From Cohnella abietis (GTDB lineage: Bacteria; Bacillota; Bacilli; Paenibacillales; Paenibacillaceae): DNA of 64,000 bases. Below are positions 1 to 7,664 of this stretch, in pieces; within the stretch, counting starts at the first letter, position 1; each line of letters opens with the position of its first letter. The stretch is from assembly GCF_004295585.1 (NCBI RefSeq), contig NZ_AP019400.1, positions 4,004,001-4,068,000 of the forward strand, written 5' to 3'. The notes below the pieces were generated by a model. That model was given only the letters and a program-made list of their open reading frames with translations, had not been told where the DNA came from and did no database searches. The position numbers and the translations under genes are program-made.

Positions 1-130
1 ACTTCTGATATTAAGTCTTAACTGTATACAAAGTGAGTTGTATTATTACGTAAATCGTGCGCGTTACTATGCAACGTAGGCATAAACAGCTTCCACTGTC
101 TTTTGGAAAGCTTAGATAATTTGAATAACG

Positions 131-157
131 AAAAAACCCGCTGCTTATGCGAGCGAG
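131..157 (-). terminator. Probable rho-independent terminator
   Basis: Read on the minus strand, a six-pair stem (CTCGCT with AGCGGG, one wobble) is followed by six T residues. It is the first terminator downstream of the START-like gene that ends at 520, so the repeat array at 215-510 would lie in the 3' untranslated part of that transcript. The stem is short. The rest of 1-214 shows no gene. Confidence 0.5.
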
Positions 158-214
158 TTCATTCATCGAATACGACTACTTTATATGACTTCATTTCTTT
201 TTAGCAGAATCATA

Positions 215-510
215 GCTCGTCATAGTCGCGTTTTGCTACTTTCAGCTGGACCGAGCGCCTCTTTCGCACACCATAGTCGCGTTTTGCTACTTTGAGCAGA
301 CCCGAGCGCCTCTTGGGCTCGCCATAGTCGCGTTTTGCTACTTTGAACAGGCCCGATCCCCTTTTCGGCTCGCCATAGTCGCATTTTGCTACTTTGAGCG
401 GGGTCGAGTGCCTTTTTCGCTCACCATTGTCGCGTTTTGCTACTTTGAGCGGGGCCCAGCTCCTCTTCGACTCGCCATAGTCGCGTTTTGCTACTTTAAG
501 CGGGGGGTGG
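215..510. repeat. Array 1: six 51-bp tandem repeats
   Basis: The motif CATAGTCGCGTTTTGCTACT recurs at 221, 272, 323, 374, 425 and 476, each step exactly 51 bp. The second half of the unit (a GAGCGGGGTCGAGTGCC-like segment) is more variable. Because 51 is a multiple of three the array is open as a 109-codon minus-strand frame with a 17-residue repeat, but there is no convincing start, so I treat it as non-coding. The unit is related to array 4 at 22.8 kb: both contain GCGTTTTGCNACTTT. Confidence 0.95.
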
Positions 511-519
511 ATGTATTGT

Positions 520-978
520 TCATCCCCTACCTTCAGCAAATAGCTTTAATTGATGGTTTCGATGCTCCAAAAATCTCTTCATGTAGCGCTTAAGTATAAC
601 TCTCTCCGTGATCCACCCAATAATTCCGAATGGAGCTTCAAAGGTTAGCGTATCTTTCATAAGTGTCTTCCCCTGCTGCTCTTCAAATGTGTGTTCATGT
701 CTAAGACTCTTAAATGCGCCTTTCACCATCTCGTCAACAAAATAAAAAGGCCTGTTATAGGATACAATTTGAGACTTCAGCTTCTGTCTGATGAGGAAAT
801 GAGTTGCCTGAAAGGTTACGAATTCCCCTCCACTAATCATGCCTTTAGTTGTACCTTCTATTGCTCTTTCTTTCGTATGCTTCCACACGGTTTGAGTATG
901 TACTTCAATATCCCTAGCTAAGTCAAAGCAATGTTCCAGTGGAGCATCAATGAGCACTTCGGTTGTCACAATAACCAC
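520..978 (-). CDS. SRPBCC (START-like) family protein
   Basis: This 152-residue protein has the pattern of the START/polyketide-cyclase helix-grip fold: an opening strand (VTTEVLIDAPLEHCFDLARD), a central strand-rich region and a long amphipathic C-terminal helix ending in RYMKRFLEHRNHQLKLF. Members of this superfamily bind hydrophobic ligands, but the ligand cannot be read from sequence. The length is normal for a single-domain member. The start is GTG at 978, preceded by an AGGTG ribosome site. It has no partner gene in the same operon: the next gene upstream ends at 1104 and is separated by about 125 bp. The specific function is unknown. Confidence 0.8.
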   Translation of the reverse strand: MVIVTTEVLIDAPLEHCFDLARDIEVHTQTVWKHTKERAIEGTTKGMISGGEFVTFQATHFLIRQKLKSQIVSYNRPFYFVDEMVKGAFKSLRHEHTFEEQQGKTLMKDTLTFEAPFGIIGWITERVILKRYMKRFLEHRNHQLKLFAEGRG

Positions 979-1103
979 ACGATCACCTCGTTAAGAGAGA
1001 TTAATATGTTCTATTTGATATGTTCTATCTGGTATGGTTCTATTCTAACCCATACCGAAAGAACCGACCTCTATAGGCCGGTTCTCTCCCCAATTTATTT
1101 TAG

Positions 1104-1796
1104 TTACATTGTACCGCCACCAAGCCGGATATTAGCTGGAATTTTCTCTGGTCCTTGGTTAATATGCTGGTAAATGAATGCGCCAGCCTTTAAGTCATCA
1201 TAAGTTGTAAGCTCCATCGTTTTCGTCCAAGCGTTCAGCACTACCTCTTTACCCTCGGGAATATCCTCACTAGGCACGGCCAATACACCCGCTCCTGCTT
1301 TCGTGAAATGCGATAAATTTTTAACCGCATCGATGATGTCAGCACTTGCATCTGGACGATAGTATATCAGAATGTCACCATGCTCCAAGTTGTGAACAAG
1401 AAGCTCAGTTGCCGGCTTTTTCTCATAAAATCCAAACTTCAAATCATGCGGACTATGCGTACCAGAGGTCGGGAGCTTCATCTCGTACTGAACTGGCATC
1501 TCTGAATGCCCTCCACCATAATCCTTATCATTAGTTACCTCAAGAGCAACATCATGATTAAGGCTTTCTATATTGTAATTATTCGAATTATTCAGTATTA
1601 AAGCAGCTAACAGAAGAATGATCCCGCCCCCAAGCATCGTGTGAGCGATTAAGCTCATCTTGCGGCTTTTTTGTTTTAATGCTGCTTTCATTTCCTTCTT
1701 CAGCTGGCTTGTGTTTCCTTTATTGATTTTATAAGCATAACTATAACCCATAATAGCGAGTATAAATAAAATAACCCCAACTAAGCCCAAAATCAT
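1104..1796 (-). CDS. Membrane-anchored DUF3105 protein
   Basis: Two hydrophobic segments near the N-terminus (MILGLVGVILFILAIMGY and a second around IAHTMLGGGIILLLAALIL) are followed by an extracellular-looking domain. The sequences PTSGTHSPHDLKFG, VHNLEHGDILIYY and NAWTKT are typical of DUF3105. The His residues in GTHSPH and HNLEHG could bind a metal, which is inference. I prefer the ATG at 1796, which has GGAG eight bases upstream, over the ATG at 1811, which lacks a ribosome site. It lies 34 bp downstream of the M56 peptidase gene and is probably the third gene of the BlaI operon. Its role in that operon is unknown. Confidence 0.8.
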   Translation of the reverse strand: MILGLVGVILFILAIMGYSYAYKINKGNTSQLKKEMKAALKQKSRKMSLIAHTMLGGGIILLLAALILNNSNNYNIESLNHDVALEVTNDKDYGGGHSEMPVQYEMKLPTSGTHSPHDLKFGFYEKKPATELLVHNLEHGDILIYYRPDASADIIDAVKNLSHFTKAGAGVLAVPSEDIPEGKEVVLNAWTKTMELTTYDDLKAGAFIYQHINQGPEKIPANIRLGGGTM

Positions 1797-1829
1797 AGTC
1801 GTATCTCCCATCCATTTTCAATATTTAAC

Positions 1830-2690
1830 TTAAGCTCCTGTTAGCAAAATCATCCCCATCAAAATAATCAGCACTAAAACAGAAATCATAAGCGACTTGG
1901 AATCTAACCTCACTGGAATAGCACGCCGCGGATTCACTAGCTGACTCAATCTATAATTAATAGAAACATCGGCAAAATGAACAAGAACCGGCATTTCATT
2001 TTTACTAGTATCTAATTTAATCATCTTCAACAACGCGCTGCCTAAACTGATCTCATTCCCCATTGTACGAATGGCATGATCATCGGCGGACAATTCACTT
2101 ATAATCCGATAATTGTGATAAGACCATTTGGTTACTGGAATAAACCACAAAGCTTGTGAAATCATCTGCAGTAAAAAAATTTTCGCCGCGTCATGGTTTA
2201 ATTGATGGTACGATTCATGCTCTACAACTGCTTTAAGCTCCTGCTCGTCCAACAAATCCAGCAAGCCGGTTGAAAGAACGATACGCGGTTTGCGGAAGCC
2301 CATTGTGAGTGCAAGTAATTGATCATTCCTAACAACTATAATGTCTTGCTTCGCACGGCGGAACTTGTCATTCATTTGAGCAGTTAATGGTTTGTGTACT
2401 AACATGGAAAGCCTGACCCTGAATTTTCTGATTAAGTAAAATTGCTGTATGCTTCTAAACAAACCAATCGCAAGCGTGTAAGCCACAAGTAGATTCAAGA
2501 GAACAGAGATCAAATAATAGGAAAGCGGATTGGAACGGAATAAACTTGCACAAATATCAAAAAGATTGCGATGAAGCTTAACTCCTAGAAGAAGATGAGC
2601 TTCATACATTGCCATTTGACTCAATACCAGCACCGCAACTACAACGCTCACAGCCATCACAACAGAGGATTGCTTTCTCCATTGGATCAT
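1830..2690 (-). CDS. M56 family (BlaR1/MecR1-like) membrane metallopeptidase
   Basis: This 286-residue membrane protein carries the zinc-peptidase motif HESYH (HEXXH) in VVEHESYHQLNHDA, with a downstream E in ISELSADDHA that fits the third zinc ligand. Hydrophobic segments lie at about residues 10-30, 50-75, 165-180 and 265-285. It has the protease core of BlaR1/MecR1 but no extracellular penicillin-binding sensor domain, so it may sense something other than beta-lactams. The family role is to inactivate the partner BlaI-type repressor. Its ATG overlaps the stop of the BlaI gene by four bases (ATGA), which shows translational coupling. Confidence 0.9.
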   Translation of the reverse strand: MIQWRKQSSVVMAVSVVVAVLVLSQMAMYEAHLLLGVKLHRNLFDICASLFRSNPLSYYLISVLLNLLVAYTLAIGLFRSIQQFYLIRKFRVRLSMLVHKPLTAQMNDKFRRAKQDIIVVRNDQLLALTMGFRKPRIVLSTGLLDLLDEQELKAVVEHESYHQLNHDAAKIFLLQMISQALWFIPVTKWSYHNYRIISELSADDHAIRTMGNEISLGSALLKMIKLDTSKNEMPVLVHFADVSINYRLSQLVNPRRAIPVRLDSKSLMISVLVLIILMGMILLTGA

Positions 2691-3109
2691 TCGGAGTCCC
2701 TCTTTAATTGTTGTATTTTGTTCGCCAGCTGATTCAGTAAGTCTTGATCCACGTCTTTAAGAACATCAATCATATGGTTGACGACAAGCCCACCAAACTC
2801 CTCGTAAAGATTCTCGGTCAATTTCTTGGATTGCTCATCAATAAACCGCTCCTTAGACTGGTTCGGCCGATATAATGAGTGCCTAGCTTCCGTTCTCTTG
2901 ACTAACATTCCCTTATCCACCAAGCGGTTCATCACGGTCATGACGGTGTTGAAGTTAAGAGGCTTGTCTTGCTCGAGCTTCAACTGAACCTCCTTGATAC
3001 TCATCTCTTCTATTTCCTCTTCCCATAATAGCTCCATAATTTTAGCTTCCAGGGTTCCGAAGAAACGATTAAGCCCAACCTCATTGTACTTAAAATTTTT
3101 AATATTCAA
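2687..3109 (-). CDS. BlaI/MecI/CopY family transcriptional repressor
   Basis: This 140-residue protein has the BlaI winged helix (LEAKIMELLWEEEIEEMSIKEV, NTVMTVMNRLVDKGML) followed by a C-terminal dimerisation helix region, the normal length for the family. These repressors bind TACA-N-TGTA operators and are removed by proteolysis when the partner M56 peptidase is activated. The start is a TTG at 3109 with a GGTGAG ribosome site. A matching inverted repeat overlaps its own promoter, so the three-gene operon is very likely autoregulated. The signal sensed is unknown because the peptidase lacks a penicillin-binding domain. Confidence 0.92.
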   Translation of the reverse strand: MNIKNFKYNEVGLNRFFGTLEAKIMELLWEEEIEEMSIKEVQLKLEQDKPLNFNTVMTVMNRLVDKGMLVKRTEARHSLYRPNQSKERFIDEQSKKLTENLYEEFGGLVVNHMIDVLKDVDQDLLNQLANKIQQLKRDSE

Positions 3110-3126
3110 TGGCTCTCACCTTCCAC

Positions 3127-3160
3127 TACACATTATAGTGTAACTACCGATACGTGACAA
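3127..3160 (-). promoter_or_regulatory. Promoter with BlaI-type operator
   Basis: On the minus strand TTGTCA (3155-3160) and TATAAT (3132-3137) are spaced by 17 bp. The perfect inverted repeat TACAC-6-GTGTA (3127-3142) covers the -10 box, which is the usual position for a BlaI/MecI operator (TACA/TGTA half-sites). Repressor binding here would block the blaI-M56-DUF3105 operon. Confidence 0.85.
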
Positions 3161-3173
3161 CTGTTTTCCAAGT

Positions 3174-3212
3174 CAAACGTGTATCGCCATCCTCGGGACG
3201 GCGATACGTTTG
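3174..3212 (-). terminator. Strong hairpin ending the 3.2-5.0 kb operon
   Basis: A long stem (CAAACGTATCGCC with GGCGATACACGTTTG on the minus strand, two-base bulge) lies downstream of the gene that ends at 3246. The T tract is short, so termination efficiency is uncertain, but the position fits the end of the four-gene minus-strand operon. Confidence 0.6.
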
Positions 3213-3245
3213 TATAGAGTGGTCAAAAGATGTAAAAGAACTATT

Positions 3246-3698
3246 TTATAGACTATCAATAACTTTACTTAATTCACTCGTTGCTTCTGTATCTGCAGGA
3301 TTTACATTTAGCTTCACAAAAATTTCTCTAATTGTTACAGCATTGTGGATTACATTCTCTTTCTTATCCGAATTCAACATAGCTCTATATAAACTATCAA
3401 GCGCCAAATCTATTAGATCATTGTCGTCCTCATAGGATGATAGATTAGCTACGGAGGAAGCTGCCGCTACAGAAGCAACACAGTTTTCATAATCACTGTT
3501 ATCATCGTTTGAAAGATCCCTACCAAAGCTTGAAGCAGCCTCACCTAACTGATACACAAATGTCTTATCAATCCTATCTTGAATAGCTTCTGCTTTGTTA
3601 TCGCTACTTACTTTTGAATTTATACAAAAGCCGAGTAAAACCATTAATATTATGATGATAGCAATTAATGATGCCGTTCCTCTTCTTGAATTGTTCAT
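3246..3698 (-). CDS. Membrane-anchored protein of unknown function
   Basis: A short basic N-terminus (MNNSRRGTAS) leads into one membrane segment (LIAIIIILMVLLGFCI, about residues 11-27). An extracytoplasmic domain of about 120 mostly helical residues follows, with acidic stretches such as SNDDNSDYENC and SYEDDNDLIDLALDSLYRAML. I do not recognise the family. The start is the ATG at 3698, which has AAAGGGG upstream. The open frame extends further but into the preceding gene without a ribosome site. It is the last gene of the operon running from 4951. Confidence 0.65.
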   Translation of the reverse strand: MNNSRRGTASLIAIIIILMVLLGFCINSKVSSDNKAEAIQDRIDKTFVYQLGEAASSFGRDLSNDDNSDYENCVASVAAASSVANLSSYEDDNDLIDLALDSLYRAMLNSDKKENVIHNAVTIREIFVKLNVNPADTEATSELSKVIDSL

Positions 3699-3756
3699 CA
3701 AAATGCCCCTTTGTATCAAGTTACTGTGGTTGTGCAAAAAGCAGCAAATTAAACGC

Positions 3757-4215
3757 TTAGTCCCAATTATTGAATACAATTTCTTCGATCGTCCGTGGCT
3801 TCCAGTACTCTGCCTGTTTTATTTCCATCTCATCCAATTGCTCGATTTCATCCCTCAATATCTCTTCCTCAAGATCTTCCTTACCTAATACTTGATAATT
3901 ATATTGACTCAGTTTAGGGAACAGCTCCTCTAACTCAACTGCCGTCAAATAGCCAAATTCACTCTTAGGTGATTCAATTCGGATAGCAACAAGTGGAAAA
4001 TAGGCGTTCAAGAAAAAGCTGATTTGCTGCTGGTCAGTCGAAACAAGGATCCAGTAGTAGTTTTTACCGACAATATCAACGTCCTTCCACTCCACCTGCC
4101 CCTTTACTATGGCATGAATAAAGCTAAGAAAACTTTTTACATCTTGAGGGTCAACGCCATTCTGCTCAGTAGCAAAACCGGTAATTCCTCTTTTTATTAA
4201 GCCCTTCATTAACAT
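3757..4215 (-). CDS. Conserved-looking hypothetical protein, 152 aa
   Basis: This is a soluble protein with a mixed alpha/beta pattern (DVDIVGKNYYWILVSTDQQQ, FFLNAYFPLVAIRIES) and an acidic C-terminal half (GKEDLEEEILRDEIEQLDEMEI) ending in PRTIEEIVFNNWD. No motif allows a function call. Size, acidity and operon position would be compatible with an immunity-type protein, but there is no direct evidence. The ATG at 4215 is preceded by AAGGGGG. The gene lies 18 bp from the upstream gene and is co-oriented with it. Confidence 0.65.
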   Translation of the reverse strand: MLMKGLIKRGITGFATEQNGVDPQDVKSFLSFIHAIVKGQVEWKDVDIVGKNYYWILVSTDQQQISFFLNAYFPLVAIRIESPKSEFGYLTAVELEELFPKLSQYNYQVLGKEDLEEEILRDEIEQLDEMEIKQAEYWKPRTIEEIVFNNWD

Positions 4216-4233
4216 GTGCCCCCTTAGCGGTAG

Positions 4234-4755
4234 TTAAATTTGTTTAAGTTCATCTATATGTCTTTGTGCTTCGATATTAAGAGCCTTTTTGTCCTTCAGG
4301 TTGAACTGCTCTAGCTCATGACCGGGGTCTAAAATGAGTGGTTTGGCAATCGTATCTTCTAAAAGGTTTAATGTACTTGTGTAGGCTTTGCGGAGAACCT
4401 CGACTGAGACTTCCTTCTTGAATAATTTAATCAATTTGATCATTTTCTCTGCATAGATAAGTTTAACCACGCTATCTGCACTCATGAGATGGCGGGAGGC
4501 GAAAGTAGCTACATTTTCAAGTATTGTTGGGTTTGGATAGCTTCTTGCCAATGATTCCAATCCAACTACCCCAGTCCAGCTCATAATCGATAATTGCTTA
4601 GTAAACTCATTAACCATCTCATCGAGCCACTCGGTTTCCTTCTCTTTAGCAATTTCAAATCCCTTATACTCGTCGAGAACGCCTTCACGATACATATGTA
4701 TAAAGCTACCCTGATAAAATGTAAATAACTCCTTGGCTCTTTCCCAATCTGCCAT
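4234..4755 (-). CDS. Hypothetical helical protein, 173 aa
   Basis: The predicted protein is almost entirely helical and soluble (for example WLDEMVNEFTKQLSIM, ADSVVKLIYAEKMIKLIKLFKKEV, EAQRHIDELKQI). No recognised domain or catalytic motif is visible. The ATG at 4755 follows an AGGAAG ribosome site. It is 19 bp from the small membrane protein upstream and 18 bp from the next gene downstream, so it belongs to the same operon. The function is unknown. Confidence 0.65.
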   Translation of the reverse strand: MADWERAKELFTFYQGSFIHMYREGVLDEYKGFEIAKEKETEWLDEMVNEFTKQLSIMSWTGVVGLESLARSYPNPTILENVATFASRHLMSADSVVKLIYAEKMIKLIKLFKKEVSVEVLRKAYTSTLNLLEDTIAKPLILDPGHELEQFNLKDKKALNIEAQRHIDELKQI

Positions 4756-4774
4756 GCTCTACCCACTTCCTTGC

Positions 4775-4951
4775 CTATATATCAAACTGATCGAATATAT
4801 AATTAGTAACGACTCTCATAGCTGTAAACATCAATAAATACAAAATAAATGCTTTCCAGTTAGCTTTTATATTTTTAGAGAAGAAAATAACGAAAGTAAT
4901 CGTCATTAACATAACCCATATTCCATCTTTAATAATCTCTTCCTTAATCAT
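4775..4951 (-). CDS. Small two-helix membrane protein
   Basis: From the ATG at 4951 (AGAGG ribosome site) the product is 58 residues, with two hydrophobic helices (IWVMLMTITFVIFFS and AFILYLLMFTAMRVV) separated by KNIKANW. An alternative ATG at 4990 would add 13 residues but has no clear ribosome site. It is the first gene of the four-gene unknown operon. The stretch 4952-5199 upstream holds its presumed promoter and no other gene that I can support. Confidence 0.55.
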   Translation of the reverse strand: MIKEEIIKDGIWVMLMTITFVIFFSKNIKANWKAFILYLLMFTAMRVVTNYIFDQFDI

Positions 4952-5199
4952 CGAGCCAACCTCTTTCTGCACATCGTACTTAAAACACACACAATCCTTA
5001 GCGATGAAAATGCGGGCACTGTCGGTAAACGGTGGAACGAATTAGTCGGACCACTTTGCGCTTATCTTCTAGCAAATTTGCACTGGTAGCCGCTCCGACA
5101 TGAAGCCGGTTCGCCCCCCCTAAATCCGTAGAGTGTCGTGGGATTACTTTAACATGCACTGTCATCTGCTAACAAGCATAAATGGCTGCGGTCAAGTCG

Positions 5200-5715
5200 T
5201 TACGACAACCGGTTTTCCATCAAATTAGTCCGTTCTCAGCGGCTTGCAACTCACCGACACCAAGTTTTCCACCATTTAGTCCGCCCACAGCGGTCTACAG
5301 CGCACCTACACCCGGTTTCCCACCATTTAGTCCGTTCTCAGCGGTCTACAGCTCACAGAAACTCGGTTTTCCGCCAATTAGTACGCCCACAGCGGTCTAC
5401 AGCTCAACAACTCCCGGTTTCCCACCAATTAGTCCGTTCTCAGCGGTCTACAGCTCAACAACTCCCGGTTTTCCACCATTTAGTCCGTTCTCAGCGGTCT
5501 ACAGCTCAACAACTCCCGGTTTTCCGCCATTTAGTCCGCCCACAGCGGTCTAAAGCACACCTAAACTCGGTTTTCCGCCATTTAGTCCGTTCTCAGCGGT
5601 CTACAGCTCAACAACTCCCGGTTTTCCGCCAATTAGTCCGTTCTCAGTGGTCTACAGCTCACAGAAACTCGGTTTCCCACCATTTAGTCCGCCCACAGCG
5701 GCCGAAAGATATACT
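5200..5715. repeat. Array 2: ten 51-bp tandem repeats
   Basis: The motif TTAGTCCG recurs with its TAGT at 5226, 5277, 5328, 5379, 5430, 5481, 5532, 5583, 5634 and 5685, always exactly 51 bp apart. The unit reads roughly AGCGGTCTACAGCTC, then ACTCCCGGTTTTCC, then CCATTTAGTCCG. It shares its family with array 5 at 25.9 kb. CGGTTTTCCG-like cores can form small hairpins with T4 loops. A 123-codon plus-strand frame crosses the array but has no plausible start. Confidence 0.97.
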
Positions 5716-5748
5716 TCCCAGAAAATACTTCCCTGAAAAAGTAAAGAA

Positions 5749-5777
5749 GCTGCCCATAATTTAGCTTATGGAACAGC
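5749..5777 (-). terminator. Terminator of the MerR-TipAS gene
   Basis: On the minus strand GCTG and CCATAA arms pair around TAGCTAAA-like loop sequence, followed by CTTCTTTACTTTTTC. It lies 19 bp after the stop at 5796 and separates that transcript from array 2. Confidence 0.7.
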
Positions 5778-5795
5778 CTCCCACTATTATAAGCT

Positions 5796-6560
5796 TTACT
5801 TGTTCTGACCTGTATAGATGTGGATCGCATCTCTTAGAAATTGTGCTGAGCCTGGCTGAGCAGCGTCATAGTATGCGCGGAATCGTTCGTCATCCACGTA
5901 CCCTTGGGCAAGTCCCGCATGGGCTTCTTTACTGTATTCGCTCCAATAATACATCAACCATTTTTTGTGCAGATCTGCGGCCATCTGAGCAATATCACTA
6001 GCAGGGTCACCCGTCTTGTATGCCTCTGCCAAAGTAGCATGCACTTCCTCGGTAAGGCGTGTGTGCTCATCGTGCTCCTGCTGCGTCATGTCCAGCTGCT
6101 TCTTATTCGACCTGTTAACAGTATCATCACCATACCGCTTGCGAATTTCTGTGCCATACAATGTCTCATTGTCATTAATGAGCTTCTGCTTAAACCCTTC
6201 AAATCTTTCTTCATCTGACATAGTAAGTCTCCCCTCGTTCAGAGCTATTGTCTTTTCCACGTTGGCAATTAGCTGATCCAGTTGTTTTCTCTTGTCGAGA
6301 AGCTGCTCGCGATGTTCTAGAAGGGCTTTAGCACCGTCGAAAGAAGAGTCATTAACGATCTCTCTGATGCTGTCCAGGCTGATCCCCAGCTCCCTGTGAA
6401 AAAGGATTTGCTGCAGCCTTTCCACTTCAGATTGACCGTAGATTCGATAACCTGATGAGCTCATTCTTGCCGGCTTAAGAATGCCAATCTCATCATAGTA
6501 ACGAAGTGTTCGCGTACTGACCCCCGCCAATCGACCTAGCTTTTGCACCGTATATTCCAT
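5796..6560 (-). CDS. MerR family regulator with TipAS ligand-binding domain
   Basis: The N-terminal MerR helix-turn-helix is clear (YTVQKLGRLAGVSTRTLRYYDEIGILKPAR, residues 1-35), followed by a coiled-coil dimerisation helix (about 80-115) and a C-terminal TipAS-type domain of about 140 residues. TipAS domains bind thiopeptide and other hydrophobic drugs in the TipA/Mta/SkgA group. The start is the ATG at 6560 with a perfect AGGAGGTG ribosome site, not the upstream ATG at 6581. Its promoter has the stretched 19-bp spacer of MerR-controlled genes, so it is probably self-activating on ligand binding. No transporter gene is adjacent. Confidence 0.93.
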   Translation of the reverse strand: MEYTVQKLGRLAGVSTRTLRYYDEIGILKPARMSSSGYRIYGQSEVERLQQILFHRELGISLDSIREIVNDSSFDGAKALLEHREQLLDKRKQLDQLIANVEKTIALNEGRLTMSDEERFEGFKQKLINDNETLYGTEIRKRYGDDTVNRSNKKQLDMTQQEHDEHTRLTEEVHATLAEAYKTGDPASDIAQMAADLHKKWLMYYWSEYSKEAHAGLAQGYVDDERFRAYYDAAQPGSAQFLRDAIHIYTGQNK

Positions 6561-6582
6561 GCGGTCACCTCCTGACAACATA

Positions 6583-6613
6583 ACTGTACAGCTTTACGTA
6601 ACGTCAAAGTCAA
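6583..6613 (-). promoter_or_regulatory. MerR-type promoter with 19-bp spacer
   Basis: On the minus strand TTGACT (6608-6613) and TACAGT (6583-6588) are separated by 19 bp, longer than the usual 17. The spacer region contains the near-palindrome CTTTACGTAACGTCAAAG (6592-6609). This is the architecture at which MerR-family activators twist the DNA to align the boxes. Confidence 0.8.
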
Positions 6614-6714
6614 CAGCTTTGTTTGAAAAGGGAGTTTCCTAAGAGCTTTGATGTGCGAACCTTTAATTTGCTTACCTTTGATTTGCTCGCCTTGGTTACG
6701 TGAATTCCCTATCT

Positions 6715-6892
6715 AGTTGCGCATTCATCCACTTAACCGCGACGCCATGCGACAAATGGATCCCAATTTCCCCACCCATACTGCGCAATCATCCACTTAG
6801 CCGAGAAATCCTACAACAAATGGATGCCCATTCACCAACCCAAGCCGCGCAACCAACCACTTACCCATTACGCCCGACAACAAATTGATAAC
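6715..6892. repeat. Array 3: three 64-bp repeats
   Basis: GCGCA-N-CATCCACTT-like starts occur at 6719, 6783 and 6847, 64 bp apart. Each of the first two units holds an inverted repeat (ATCCA with TGGAT) spaced by about 28 bases. The third copy is diverged and overlaps the last codons of the gene ending at 6861. The interval 6614-6714 holds nothing else I can support. Confidence 0.85.
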
Positions 6893-7517
6893 CTACCCAC
6901 TCGTGCTTACGGTATGGAAGAAGCTGCACTTCCAAATCAGCATAGGAACGCTCCAAGTTGTCTTTGATCATTTTATCGACGATTACTAGGCCGTTCGACA
7001 TGCTTGCATACTCCATAGCACTCTTAATTCCCTCACCGTAGTAAAGGCTTTGAACAGGAGATTCTAATCCCGTCTGAATACCCTGCACGGACCCCAAGCT
7101 AATGCCAACAGCGCAGCGATACTGCGAATCTATTCCTTCACGTTCAAAAGACGGAAGAATAACATTATTAATAGCATTGATGATCTGCACTCCACAAATG
7201 CAGCTATGAAGACTCGAATCCGGCTTCGATAAGGGGAAGATTGCTGTATACGCATGATGGTTGCCCTCAATAAGTAAGCCGCCCCACCCTATAACAATTT
7301 GAGAAATAACGGAAATAAATCGGTATACTGCTGTTTGCGTATGGGCAAAATCATAATCTTGCGACTCTCTATTCGTATTTTGAATAATTAGGTGCAAGAC
7401 AGCATATCTCTCCTCATTAGGATCTAACGCGGGGTTCGATACGTTCTGTTGAACGATTAACTGTGACTGCTCCATCAGACTATTGTAATTACTTTTTACT
7501 GAAAGGGCTTGATCCAT
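6861..7517 (-). CDS. Degenerate class III nucleotide-cyclase-like protein
   Basis: From the ATG at 7517 (GGAGGTGAG ribosome site) the protein is 218 residues. The order of elements resembles the adenylate/guanylate cyclase homology domain: ERYAVLHLIIQNTN, then GGLLIEGNHHAYTAIF, then CAVGISLGSVQGIQTG, then SLYYGEGIKSAMEYASMSNGLVIVDKMIKDNL. In active enzymes the first strand ends in a metal-binding Asp and the second hairpin carries GD; here these are IQNTN and EGNHH, so both metal ligands are missing. I infer a pseudo-cyclase that may bind nucleotide or a protein. Transcription is controlled by a c-di-AMP riboswitch, which makes a link to second-messenger or envelope and osmotic physiology plausible. 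Confidence 0.6.
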   Translation of the reverse strand: MDQALSVKSNYNSLMEQSQLIVQQNVSNPALDPNEERYAVLHLIIQNTNRESQDYDFAHTQTAVYRFISVISQIVIGWGGLLIEGNHHAYTAIFPLSKPDSSLHSCICGVQIINAINNVILPSFEREGIDSQYRCAVGISLGSVQGIQTGLESPVQSLYYGEGIKSAMEYASMSNGLVIVDKMIKDNLERSYADLEVQLLPYRKHEWVGYQFVVGRNG

Positions 7518-7556
7518 AACACTCACCTCCATTAATTTCTTGTCGGGTGACAAATA

Positions 7557-7642
7557 CAAAAAAGAACCTCAAGCTAAGGAACGCAAATACGTTCCAGCAG
7601 TTAGGGTTCAAAAATAACAAAAAGAACCCCGTTACAGGGTCC
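7557..7642 (-). terminator. Expression-platform terminators of the c-di-AMP riboswitch
   Basis: Two minus-strand hairpins occur. The first pairs ACCC with GGGGT around TGTAAC and is followed by TCTTTTTGTTATTTTT. The second pairs GGAACG with CGTTCC within a longer GAACC/GGTTC stem and ends in six T. GGGTTC of the first can instead pair with GAACCC of the second, so alternative folds are possible. Confidence 0.75.
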
Positions 7643-7664
7643 GAAGGTTTCTCCAAATGAAGTT

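Noticed and set aside
210..539. 109-codon minus-strand frame over array 1
   Set aside because: It is a by-product of the 51-bp period being divisible by three; there is no ribosome site and the sequence is better explained as DNA repeats.
5182..5553. 123-codon plus-strand frame over array 2
   Set aside because: Same reason: repeat-derived, no start signal, Pro/Ser/Phe repeat with no signal peptide.
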